A program made the position numbers and the translations under genes. A stretch of 64,000 bases of DNA, from positions 496,001 through 560,000 of the forward strand of contig NZ_JACVFC010000004.1 of the NCBI RefSeq assembly GCF_014529935.1, in the 5' to 3' direction. The notes beneath the pieces were generated by a model. That model saw only the letters and a list, made by a program, of their open reading frames with translations. It searched no databases and was not told where the DNA came from. The DNA comes from Chitinophaga qingshengii. GTDB lineage: Bacteria; Bacteroidota; Bacteroidia; Chitinophagales; Chitinophagaceae. Below are positions 17,018-25,397 of this stretch, piece by piece. Each line of letters begins with the position of its first letter. Position 1 is the stretch's first letter.

Positions 17018-20000
17018 ATGAGGATTTGTACCAGACAAAGCCTTCGTGGCTTCCTGTACCTATGCGTACTGTTACTCACCAGTGTTGTGGCAAGGGCACA
17101 ACAACGCGTCATCCGCACAGCAGCGCCTGTGCCGGTACAATATGCACTGGAAAGGGTGACCGCTATTTATGGCACTACCTTTATGTATGAAGGCGCTCTG
17201 CTGAAAAACAAAACCACCAACGTAGTGGTAGAAAGTATGAAAGACCGCCCGGTGGAAGAAGTGCTGAAAAGCATCCTGTATCCTGCTGAGCTGCTGTTTT
17301 TGTATGTAGACAAAAACCATTACACCATTGTAGCCCGTCAGCACAAAGAGAAGAAGGCGGAGAGCCTGGTTCCCGGCGCTACACCGGCCGATGAAGAAAC
17401 TCGTACTATCAGCGGTCTGGTGAAAGACTACGCCAATACACCGCTGCCGGGTGTAACCATTCAGCTGGAAGGAGGAAAGAAATGGGCGGTCACCGATAAT
17501 ACCGGTTATTATATTATCAGCGTGCCGGTGAATGCTATGGCGTTGATTTTTACCTATGCCGGCATGGAGCGGAAGCGGGAGCTGGTGGGTACCCGCGCTA
17601 TGATCAACGTATTCCTGGAAAGCAAAACACTGGATGAAGTGGTGGTTACCGGTTATCAGACCATCTCCAAAGAGCGCGCTACCGGTGCTTTTGCTACCGT
17701 AAAAGCTGCCGACCTGGAGAAACGCCGTATCTCCAGCCTGAAACAGGTGCTGGAAGGTACGTTGCCAGGTGTGGTCAGCTATAATGGTGATATCAGTATC
17801 CGTGGTACCAGTACGTTCAAAGCCACTGGTGCGCCTTTATATGTGATCGACGGTTTCCCGGTGGAAAATACGGCCTATGACATCAATACCATGAAACTGA
17901 AAGATTTTATTCCCAACATCAACCCGGAAGATATTGAGAATATCACCGTGCTGAAAGATGCTGCTGCAGCTTCTATCTATGGTGCGCGGGCAGCTAATGG
18001 TGTTATCGTTATCACCACCAAAAAAGCCAAAGCAGGTACCACCCGTATTGCCTTCTCGGGCGACTTTGCCGTGAAACCGAAGTATGACCTTTCCTATCAG
18101 AAGAAAGCCAGTGCCAGTGAAATGGTAGACCTCACGCTAAATTATTTTGACAACAACCCGGGATATAAAGCCAATCCGTTACAGGAGGCCAGCCGCCTGC
18201 GCAACTATGCCGGCGCTGTTACACCGGCTGTGGAGATCATGCTGCAACTGGCAGAAGGGAAAATTACGCGGGAGGAAGCGGATGCACAAATGAATCAGCT
18301 GCGGGGGATGAATCTGTACAACAAACAGGTGTTGCAGCTGTTGCGTCCTGCTGCTAATCAGCAATATAACCTGTCCCTCTCCAAAGCTACTACCGGTAAT
18401 GCTTTTAACTTTTCCGCCACTTTCCGCAATGAACAGGGATATCAACGCAGCGATAACAATAAAAACCTGGGCCTGAACCTGCGCAATGTGTTGACCGTTA
18501 ACAAATGGCTGACAGCGGAAGCGGGCGTGTTCCTGAATTATGGCGATTCCCAAGGCCCTGGCGCAGATGCGATGAACCTGCCGGATGCGATCAACGACCA
18601 GTTGCCCTTCGAGCCCATCTTCGATCAGAACGGTAACCCGCTGCCACTGCGGAACCGGCTGCGGACCGACGAAATAGCCGACTATAAAAAATACAATCTC
18701 AATTCAATCGATCAGGTGTTGCAGGATGAACAAAACTACAACCAGGTACGGCAACTGGACCTGAGAACCCGTGTTTACGGCAAACTAACGGCCAGAATAC
18801 GTCCCTGGATTTCCTACGAAGGCATGTTCCAGTATGAAAAGAACAGCGGGAAATCCGAACAGTTCCTGGAGGCGGAATCCTACTATATGCGGGATAAGCT
18901 GAATAGTTTCACCTACCTGGACACCAAAGGAAATGTGGCGAATAAGTTCCCGCAGGGCAACGGCTACCGTACATTCAATAACTACCTGCGCGCCTATACG
19001 CTGCGTAACCAGATGAATGTGAACAAATCTTTCGGTAGCCATGAAATCGTTGCCATTGCCGGATCTGAAACCCGTGAATTAAAAAATAACCGGGATTTTA
19101 TGGCTATGTGGGGCTACGACCCGCTCACATTGCAATATGTGCCGATCAATAACCCGGCGGAACTGCTCAACGGTATCACCGGGCTAAACAGGCGTTCAGG
19201 AAGGATATACAGTTATAAAGATCTGCTGACAAAAGGAGAGACCATCAACCGTTATTTCTCTTTCTACGGAAACGGCAGCTATACCTACGATGAGAAGTAC
19301 ATGGTTAGCGGCAGTATCCGGTATGACCTCTCCAACCTGTTTGGTACCAATCCGGCTTATCAATACCGGCCGATGTGGTCTGCAGGTGGCAGCTGGATCA
19401 TGAGCAAAGAGAAATTCATGGAAGATATTTCCTGGCTCAATCTCCTGAAACTGCGGGCTTCCTACGGTATCAATGGTAATGTGGCAAAGGATGCCGGGCC
19501 GTTTATGACAGTCTCTTATACCCTGAACACCTTAACGAACAACCAGATAGGGAATATTAAATCGCCGCCTAATCCAAATCTGCGCTGGGAGCGCACTACC
19601 ACCACCAACTTCGGTGTTGACTTTGCCTTGTTGAAGGACCGTTTGTCTGGTGCAATTGATGTGTATAAGCGAAAAAGCGATGACCTGTTGACTACTGTCA
19701 CCATTGATCCGGCGCTGGGTTTTGCTTCTGCTATTATCAACAACGGCGCCATGGAGAATAAAGGTGTGGAGCTGATGCTGAAAGGGCAGCTTATTCGCCA
19801 GCGTAATTTCGGTTGGGATGTTACCCTCAACGGTTCCTATAATAAAAACAAAGTGACCCGTGTGGACCTCAAACCAGGCACCGCTTCCATTTTAATATCT
19901 GATGCGGAGAACGGAAGTAATTTCCTGGAGGGCAAGCCGTATAAGAGCATGTATAGTTATCCCTATGCCGGACTCAATAATTACGGCGAACCGATGATAT

Positions 20001-20584
20001 ATACACTGGATGGTGTCGCTGCCAACGTAGCGGTGACTGATCCTAATATCGCAGTATACAGTGGTTCCCTTGTTCCGATTTTCAGCGGCGCATTGATTAA
20101 TAACATCAACTGGCGCAATTTCCAGTTCTCCTTTATGTTCGTTTACCACCTGGGTAATGTCATGCGCGGCGATGCGGCCGTTATTGAGATCCAGCCTAAT
20201 AGCGGTACGCTGTTGAGCGGCGTGGCTGATAAAGTCTGGAAACAACCGGGTGATGAACAGTACACGAATGTGCCCCGTATTTCCTGGGAATACGATCCGC
20301 GTAGAACCAGTTTCCGTCCTGCTTATTATCGTTACGGTGATCAAAATGTAGTGAGTGCTTCCTACATTAAGGCGCGCAACCTGGCACTGAGCTACTCGCT
20401 GCCCAAACAATGGATCAGAAAAGCTAAGATAGCGGATGCCCGTATCCGTTTCCAGGCAGATAACCTGTTCTATATCGGGTTTAATGGACTGGGAATAGAT
20501 CCTGAAGCCGCAAACCTGCGTACGGGCGGCCGTTACCTGCCGGTAATGCCCACCTATAACGCAGGCTTTAACATCACACTTTAA
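17018..20584 (+). CDS. SusC/RagA-type TonB-linked outer membrane transducer
   Basis: An 1188-residue outer-membrane importer. After a signal peptide (to about VVARAQ) comes an STN domain (about 30-107), which contacts FecR in transducing receptors. A carboxypeptidase-like beta domain follows (ISGLVKDYANTPLPGVTIQL, about 130-205). The TonB box region is DEVVVTGYQ, then the plug with GTLPGVVSYNGDISIRGTST and APLYVIDGFPVE, both SusC signatures, and a large barrel. It is 26 bases after FecR and 17 before SusD, consistent with one operon. The STN domain makes it a signal transducer as well as a transporter. The substrate is unknown. Confidence 0.95.
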   Translation: MRICTRQSLRGFLYLCVLLLTSVVARAQQRVIRTAAPVPVQYALERVTAIYGTTFMYEGALLKNKTTNVVVESMKDRPVEEVLKSILYPAELLFLYVDKNHYTIVARQHKEKKAESLVPGATPADEETRTISGLVKDYANTPLPGVTIQLEGGKKWAVTDNTGYYIISVPVNAMALIFTYAGMERKRELVGTRAMINVFLESKTLDEVVVTGYQTISKERATGAFATVKAADLEKRRISSLKQVLEGTLPGVVSYNGDISIRGTSTFKATGAPLYVIDGFPVENTAYDINTMKLKDFIPNINPEDIENITVLKDAAAASIYGARAANGVIVITTKKAKAGTTRIAFSGDFAVKPKYDLSYQKKASASEMVDLTLNYFDNNPGYKANPLQEASRLRNYAGAVTPAVEIMLQLAEGKITREEADAQMNQLRGMNLYNKQVLQLLRPAANQQYNLSLSKATTGNAFNFSATFRNEQGYQRSDNNKNLGLNLRNVLTVNKWLTAEAGVFLNYGDSQGPGADAMNLPDAINDQLPFEPIFDQNGNPLPLRNRLRTDEIADYKKYNLNSIDQVLQDEQNYNQVRQLDLRTRVYGKLTARIRPWISYEGMFQYEKNSGKSEQFLEAESYYMRDKLNSFTYLDTKGNVANKFPQGNGYRTFNNYLRAYTLRNQMNVNKSFGSHEIVAIAGSETRELKNNRDFMAMWGYDPLTLQYVPINNPAELLNGITGLNRRSGRIYSYKDLLTKGETINRYFSFYGNGSYTYDEKYMVSGSIRYDLSNLFGTNPAYQYRPMWSAGGSWIMSKEKFMEDISWLNLLKLRASYGINGNVAKDAGPFMTVSYTLNTLTNNQIGNIKSPPNPNLRWERTTTTNFGVDFALLKDRLSGAIDVYKRKSDDLLTTVTIDPALGFASAIINNGAMENKGVELMLKGQLIRQRNFGWDVTLNGSYNKNKVTRVDLKPGTASILISDAENGSNFLEGKPYKSMYSYPYAGLNNYGEPMIYTLDGVAANVAVTDPNIAVYSGSLVPIFSGALINNINWRNFQFSFMFVYHLGNVMRGDAAVIEIQPNSGTLLSGVADKVWKQPGDEQYTNVPRISWEYDPRRTSFRPAYYRYGDQNVVSASYIKARNLALSYSLPKQWIRKAKIADARIRFQADNLFYIGFNGLGIDPEAANLRTGGRYLPVMPTYNAGFNITL

Positions 20585-20601
20585 TCATCAGCACAAAAGA
20601 T

Positions 20602-22008
20602 ATGTATATGAAAAAGATTATGCTGTTTGTTTTGGGAGGAAGCCTGATGATAGGCGCTGCCAGCTGTAAAAAATACCTGGAGATTGTGCCCAAGGGAGAA
20701 AAAATCCCACAAACGCTGGCGGACTATAAGCCGTTGATGGAAAGTAAAAACGCCCACACTTTTGATTATACCAACCAGGTAGTGGTGGGTAATGAGTTTT
20801 ATCAACCGTTACAGCAGCAGGTGGCCGTCAACCTTACCAACATCAATTTTAACTGGCAGGAAGACAAAAACCGGGCGGAGCTGGTGGTGGATGATGGAGG
20901 ATATAACAGTGCCTACAGTGGTATTTTTATTTACAATACACTGGTGAACAATGTGCCCGATGCTACTACAGGTACCGCAGCGGAGAAAGCGCAGCTGGTG
21001 GCCCAGGCACGTATTGGCAGGAGTATGTTGTATTTCTACCTCGTTACATCCTACGCTAAAATGTATGATGCCGCTACTGCCAACACAGATCCTGCGGTAC
21101 CCTTCAATATCACAGGTGATCCGGAAGATCAGCCTAAACAGGTGTCTGTTCAGCAGATCTATGATTTTATCCTGCAGGAGGTTACTGCCGCCCTGCCAGA
21201 CTTGCCCAGGGTAGCGGAAAATAGCCTGTATGCCAGTAAAGGCACCAGTTACGCGTTCCTGGCGCGTGTTCACCTGTTCATGAAGCATTACAGTGAAGCG
21301 GCGGCTTTTGCCGATCAGGCACTGGCTGAAAACAGCGCACTGTTCGATTATGTGGGCTATTATAATGAGAATAAGACCGTCCTGGAAAAACCGACGCCTT
21401 CAGTAACGGTGCCCAAGTTTGAGTTTACCAGCCCGGAAAACTATATATTCCATTACGGCGGCGGTATTGTGCCTAACCAGGGCTTCTATGCCTCTTCTAT
21501 GCGTTATGCGGATTCTGCGTTGTATGACAACGGCGATGTGCGCCGGCTGGTGAATTTTGCTCCCAGGAGCCTGGGCGCCAATGCGGAAACGATCTGGTCT
21601 TACCGGAGAACTGACAACGTCAACGTAGGTGGTATCCGTACGCCTGAAATGTATTATGTGAAAGCAGAATGCCTCGCCCGCAACGGCAAGCCTGGAGAGG
21701 CGATGACGGCACTGAATACAGTACGCCGTAAACGTATACTGCCGGCTAACTATGCGGATGTTACGGCCACTACTACAGAAGAGGCTATCCGCCTGATACG
21801 CCGTGAACTGTTATGCGAATACCGCGGCACCGGCTTGCACTACCTCACCCTTCGCCGCTTCAATAATGATCCGCAATACAAGGCTACCATCAACAAGGTA
21901 GAGGGTACAAACACGTATTCCATCAAGCCGGAGTCGCTGATGTGGATCATGCCTTTTTCGGTGAAAGCACTGGCTTATAACAAGTCTTTGCAGCAGAACT
22001 CGAAATAG
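20602..22008 (+). CDS. SusD/RagB-type nutrient-binding lipoprotein
   Basis: A 468-residue surface lipoprotein that acts as the lid of the SusC channel. The signal peptide ends in GAASC (about residues 18-22), followed by KKYLEIVPKGEKIPQT, a typical SusD start. TPR-like helices follow, with SLYASKGTSYAFLARVHLFM and the C-terminal PEMYYVKAECLARNGKPGEA and LRRELLCEYRGTGLHYLTLR. ATG codons at 20602 and 20608 are both possible. No glycoside hydrolase, sulfatase or protease of a utilisation locus follows, so the substrate is unpredictable. Confidence 0.95.
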   Translation: MYMKKIMLFVLGGSLMIGAASCKKYLEIVPKGEKIPQTLADYKPLMESKNAHTFDYTNQVVVGNEFYQPLQQQVAVNLTNINFNWQEDKNRAELVVDDGGYNSAYSGIFIYNTLVNNVPDATTGTAAEKAQLVAQARIGRSMLYFYLVTSYAKMYDAATANTDPAVPFNITGDPEDQPKQVSVQQIYDFILQEVTAALPDLPRVAENSLYASKGTSYAFLARVHLFMKHYSEAAAFADQALAENSALFDYVGYYNENKTVLEKPTPSVTVPKFEFTSPENYIFHYGGGIVPNQGFYASSMRYADSALYDNGDVRRLVNFAPRSLGANAETIWSYRRTDNVNVGGIRTPEMYYVKAECLARNGKPGEAMTALNTVRRKRILPANYADVTATTTEEAIRLIRRELLCEYRGTGLHYLTLRRFNNDPQYKATINKVEGTNTYSIKPESLMWIMPFSVKALAYNKSLQQNSK

Positions 22009-22040
22009 GAAAAACCAAAAACCAACCAACCATACAAGCA

Positions 22041-22070
22041 GGTCGCCGGATTGCCGGCGGCCTTTTTTTT
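22041..22070. terminator. Terminator after susD-like gene
   Basis: A 9-bp stem GGTCGCCGG/CCGGCGGCC (one G-T pair) with an ATTG loop and T8. It overlaps the end of the convergent M23 gene. Confidence 0.85.
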
Positions 22071-22758
22071 ATCCGTGTGTATTCCGGTTCAGTTGGAGGA
22101 TCAGATCGGGGTCGGGACAATTTTGCAGGTACTTTTCCCGTTCGCTGTAGCGGCATACGCCGGGATAATCGCCCCGGTAGTGCATCATATCGGCAATGAT
22201 CTGGAAATGCAGATGAGGGGGCCAGCCGCCGTTTTCCGCCGGGGTACCGAACCAGGCAAACGCTTGTCCGGCGGCTATGGGCATTTTTTCGTATAGCCCT
22301 CGCAGGTTGGAGATGCTGAGGTGTCCGTATAATGTATAGAACGTATAGCCGTCCAGTTGATGTTCGAGAATGATAGTAGCGCCGTAGTCGCCGAAATGGT
22401 CGTTGAAGCGGAAACTGTGCACATGCCCTTTGAGCGGCGCGGATACCGGTGTTTCGGCGGCGCCCCACACATCGATACCCAGGTGCAGCCGGCGGGGCTC
22501 TTCTCCCGCGTCGAAATGTGGACTGACAGCATAGATCGTGCGGTGTTCATTATATCCGCCAATACCCAGCCGGCAACCGGCATCGGCAAGGGTACGGGTA
22601 ATGTAGCGGCAAAAACGGTCTATGTTGTTCAGGATAGGTTTAGTAAGAGATGTGTTGTTGGCAGTAAAATCCATGACCAGCAGCTGTTCATCGGGATGGA
22701 ACAGCGTGATCACGGGTTGGAAGGTGGACTGGTGTTGTTTTAATACCTCCTGTAACAT
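22069..22758 (-). CDS. M23 family metallopeptidase
   Basis: A 229-residue LytM/M23 domain protein, without an evident signal peptide or coiled coil. The zinc-site motifs are HLGIDVWG (His...Asp) and PHLHFQI (HxH). The segment VSAPLKGHVHSFRF is typical of the domain. By family it would cut peptide bridges in peptidoglycan, but absence of an export signal leaves its location open. It is divergent from the Lgt-like gene, with a 44-base shared gap. Confidence 0.87.
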   Translation of the reverse strand: MLQEVLKQHQSTFQPVITLFHPDEQLLVMDFTANNTSLTKPILNNIDRFCRYITRTLADAGCRLGIGGYNEHRTIYAVSPHFDAGEEPRRLHLGIDVWGAAETPVSAPLKGHVHSFRFNDHFGDYGATIILEHQLDGYTFYTLYGHLSISNLRGLYEKMPIAAGQAFAWFGTPAENGGWPPHLHFQIIADMMHYRGDYPGVCRYSEREKYLQNCPDPDLILQLNRNTHG

Positions 22759-22802
22759 ATTTTGTCAGCTTAAACTGTACATCTAAATATAAATATTAAT
22801 TT

Positions 22803-23585
22803 GTGTATAAAATAATCAGTTACCCCGTGGAGTATCCTGTATATGTGTCTGTTGGTGCGCTTCATTTCCCGTTACATGTGCTAACGGAAACGCTCGGTAT
22901 GTTTATCGGCTTCCGTTATTTCCTGTATCTGCGCCGGCGCCAGGGTGATAAAGTGGATAGTGGCAACCGTATCTGGTCTGTTATCGGCGCTACTTTTGGC
23001 GCCTTGCTGGGCAGTCGTTTACTGGGAGCGCTGGAGAATCCTCCGGGGCTGTTGCATGCCGATAACCTGTTGTTATATATCTACCAGAATAAAACCATTG
23101 TGGGTGGATTATTGGGTGGCCTGATCGGCGTGGAATCCATCAAAAAGATAGTAGGGGAACGGCAATCCACCGGCGATTTGTATACCTATCCGCTGATACT
23201 GGCCATGGTGATAGGCCGTATTGGTTGTTTCAGTATGGGTATTTATGAAGAAACGTACGGCGTACCTACCAGTTTGCCCTGGGGTATGAATCTGGGTGAT
23301 GGCCTGCTACGCCACCCGGTATCTTTGTATGAAATCGTTTATCTGTTACTGTTATGGCGGCTGCTGCGCATGGTGAGCCGCCGCTATCGGCTGGTCAGCG
23401 GCGCCCGTTTTCAGCTGTTTATGATCGGATACCTGTTGTTCCGTTTCCTGCTGGATTTTATCAAGCCGGGGTACCGCTTTGCGTTCGGTCTTGGCTCCAT
23501 ACAGCTGGCTTGCCTGGCCGGACTGATCTATTATGCACCCGTTATCTTTTTCCCATCACGATTAATTGAGAAACAATATGCCTGA
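22803..23585 (+). CDS. Prolipoprotein diacylglyceryl transferase-like membrane protein
   Basis: A 260-residue multi-pass membrane protein of the Lgt superfamily, starting at GTG. Visible Lgt-like features are VIGRIGCFSMG (aligned with the GRxGNFxN segment whose Arg is essential in E. coli Lgt) and HPVSLYE, matching HPxxLYE. The Asn residues of the true Lgt signature are changed to Cys/Ser/Gly. I therefore read it as an Lgt paralogue rather than the housekeeping enzyme; its donor may still be phosphatidylglycerol-type lipid. It overlaps the radical SAM gene by 8 bases, so the pair is translationally coupled. Confidence 0.8.
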   Translation: MYKIISYPVEYPVYVSVGALHFPLHVLTETLGMFIGFRYFLYLRRRQGDKVDSGNRIWSVIGATFGALLGSRLLGALENPPGLLHADNLLLYIYQNKTIVGGLLGGLIGVESIKKIVGERQSTGDLYTYPLILAMVIGRIGCFSMGIYEETYGVPTSLPWGMNLGDGLLRHPVSLYEIVYLLLLWRLLRMVSRRYRLVSGARFQLFMIGYLLFRFLLDFIKPGYRFAFGLGSIQLACLAGLIYYAPVIFFPSRLIEKQYA

Positions 23586-24984
23586 GAAAAACTACACCTA
23601 CTACGATTTTACGGTAAGTATCTGCAGCAGCTGTCTGCGGCGTGTAGACGCTAAGGTTATCTTTGAAGATGACAAGGTGTTTATGGTGAAAAACTGCCCC
23701 ACCCACGGAAGGGAAAAAGTACTGATTGCGACGGACATCGATTATTACAAAAACACCCGTAATTATAACAAACCTTCGGAAGCGCCGCTGAAAACCAACA
23801 CCAATACACATTATGGCTGTCCATATGACTGCGGTCTTTGCCAGGACCATGAGCAACATTCCTGCCTGTCGGTGATTGAAGTAACGGACCGTTGCAACCT
23901 GAGTTGCCCTACCTGCTATGCGATGTCTTCGCCGCATTACGGCCGGCATCGTACCCTGGAAGAGATAGAGCAGATGCTGGATATCATTGTGGCTAACGAA
24001 GGCCAGCCGGACGTAGTTCAGCTGAGCGGAGGGGAACCCACTATACATCCCCAGTTCTTCGAAATCCTGGATATCGCTAAAAAGAAGCCTATCCGCCACC
24101 TGATGATCAATACCAATGGGATACGGATTGCAAAGGACAAGGAGTTTACCGCCCGCCTGGCTACCTATATGCCCGATTTTGAGGTGTACCTGCAATTTGA
24201 TTCCTTCCGGCCGGAATCGCTGGAACGTATGCGGGGGAAGGATCTTACAGAAACGCGGAAACAGGCGCTGGAAAATCTCAACGAAGTAAATCTCAGTACC
24301 ACTTTGGTGGTAACATTACAACGTGGCGTTAATGAAGACGAGATGGGTAAGATCATTGACTATGCGCTGCAACAGAAATGCGTGAGAGGCGTTACCTTCC
24401 AGCCGGTACAGGTGGCTGGCCGTACAGACGATTTTGACCCGGCTACCGACCGTATAACGTTAACGGAAGTACGGCAGCGTATATTGGAGCAGTCGCCCAT
24501 ATTCAATGCCCACGATATTATTCCCGTGCCTTGTAATCCTGATGCACTGGCAATGGCTTATGCGCTGAAAATAGATGGGAACGTGTTCCCGCTGACCCGT
24601 TTTGTAGATCCGGCGGTATTATTGAACAACAGTAAAAACACGATTGTTTATGAACAGGATGAGCAATTGCACCAGCACGTACTGAAAATATTCAGTACCG
24701 GCATCTCCACGGATGCTGCTGTTTGTGATATGCAGTCCTTATTATGCTGCCTGCCACAGATACAGGCGCCCGGACTGGATTATAACAACCTGTTCCGGAT
24801 CGTGATCATGCGATTTATTGACGCGTATGATTTCGACGTAAGGGCTATTAAAAAATCCTGTGTACACATCGTTCATAAAGATGGAAGGATTATTCCGTTT
24901 GAAACCATGAACCTGTTTTACCGGGATGATAAAGAAGAATACCTGAAAACATTACAGGCGGAAAGAACTGATGTTCAGATATAA
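23578..24984 (+). CDS. Cysteine-rich radical SAM protein (MJ0619/Tes-like layout)
   Basis: A 468-residue radical SAM enzyme starting MPEKNYTYYDF. The cluster motif CNLSCPTC has Cys106, Cys110, Cys113. N-terminal to it are further cysteines: Cys16/Cys19 (SICSSC), Cys40 (NCPTHG), and Cys81, Cys85, Cys88, Cys96 (GCPYDCGLCQDH), pointing to extra metal or cluster sites. This order resembles the archaeal MJ0619 family, whose members include the tetraether lipid synthase Tes and a proposed pterin methylase. SGGEPT is the GGE motif. The coupled Lgt-like gene favours a lipid substrate, by inference only. Confidence 0.88.
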   Translation: MPEKNYTYYDFTVSICSSCLRRVDAKVIFEDDKVFMVKNCPTHGREKVLIATDIDYYKNTRNYNKPSEAPLKTNTNTHYGCPYDCGLCQDHEQHSCLSVIEVTDRCNLSCPTCYAMSSPHYGRHRTLEEIEQMLDIIVANEGQPDVVQLSGGEPTIHPQFFEILDIAKKKPIRHLMINTNGIRIAKDKEFTARLATYMPDFEVYLQFDSFRPESLERMRGKDLTETRKQALENLNEVNLSTTLVVTLQRGVNEDEMGKIIDYALQQKCVRGVTFQPVQVAGRTDDFDPATDRITLTEVRQRILEQSPIFNAHDIIPVPCNPDALAMAYALKIDGNVFPLTRFVDPAVLLNNSKNTIVYEQDEQLHQHVLKIFSTGISTDAAVCDMQSLLCCLPQIQAPGLDYNNLFRIVIMRFIDAYDFDVRAIKKSCVHIVHKDGRIIPFETMNLFYRDDKEEYLKTLQAERTDVQI

Positions 24985-24993
24985 ATACAGTAT

Positions 24994-25260
24994 ATGAAAC
25001 CATTTGTCAAAAAGCTGCTGTGGGTATTATTCACGCCGATAGTGATTGCGTTGCTGGCGTTGATTACCGCAAGAGATGGTATGGAGATAGCGTTGTCGTT
25101 ACTCTGTTTCGTAGTACCGGCCTACCTGGTGGTAGGGCTTATACTGCTGCTGGTCTCCGGCCCTGCAGCTGAAACGGGCAAGGCGCTGATGCTGGCATCG
25201 GGGATCATTCTGTTGGTGGGCTTGTCTACCTGCGGCCTGATGATAGCCACCATGAACTGA
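24994..25260 (+). CDS. Small three-helix membrane protein
   Basis: An 88-residue protein with three hydrophobic stretches: about 8-24 (LLWVLFTPIVIALLALI), 32-53 (ALSLLCFVVPAYLVVGLILL) and 64-85 (LMLASGIILLVGLSTCGLMI). No domain is recognised. It starts 9 bases after the radical SAM stop, so it is probably the third gene of the Lgt-like/radical SAM operon. The gene ends exactly where an intergenic inverted-repeat element begins. Confidence 0.7.
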   Translation: MKPFVKKLLWVLFTPIVIALLALITARDGMEIALSLLCFVVPAYLVVGLILLLVSGPAAETGKALMLASGIILLVGLSTCGLMIATMN

Positions 25261-25397
25261 TTTACGATTTTTTAATTTACGATTTCCTGATTTCGCGAAT
25301 AAAAGAGCGAAGACCAAAGCGGTAATAAAACTCGCTTTGGTCTTCGCTTTTATCAATCTAGAAATCAAAAAATCGTAAATCAAAAAATCCCTAAATA
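25261..25397. repeat. Intergenic inverted-repeat element with GCGAAGACCAAAGCG core
   Basis: Fills the whole gap between two convergent stop codons. Core: GCGAAGACCAAAGCG (25307-25321) and its exact complement CGCTTTGGTCTTCGC (25333-25347). Outer arms are AT-rich repeats: ATTTACGATTTTTTAATTT on the left and, on the right, AATCGTAAATCAAAAAATC. The right arm and core nearly match the element at 36.5 kb. Confidence 0.9.
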
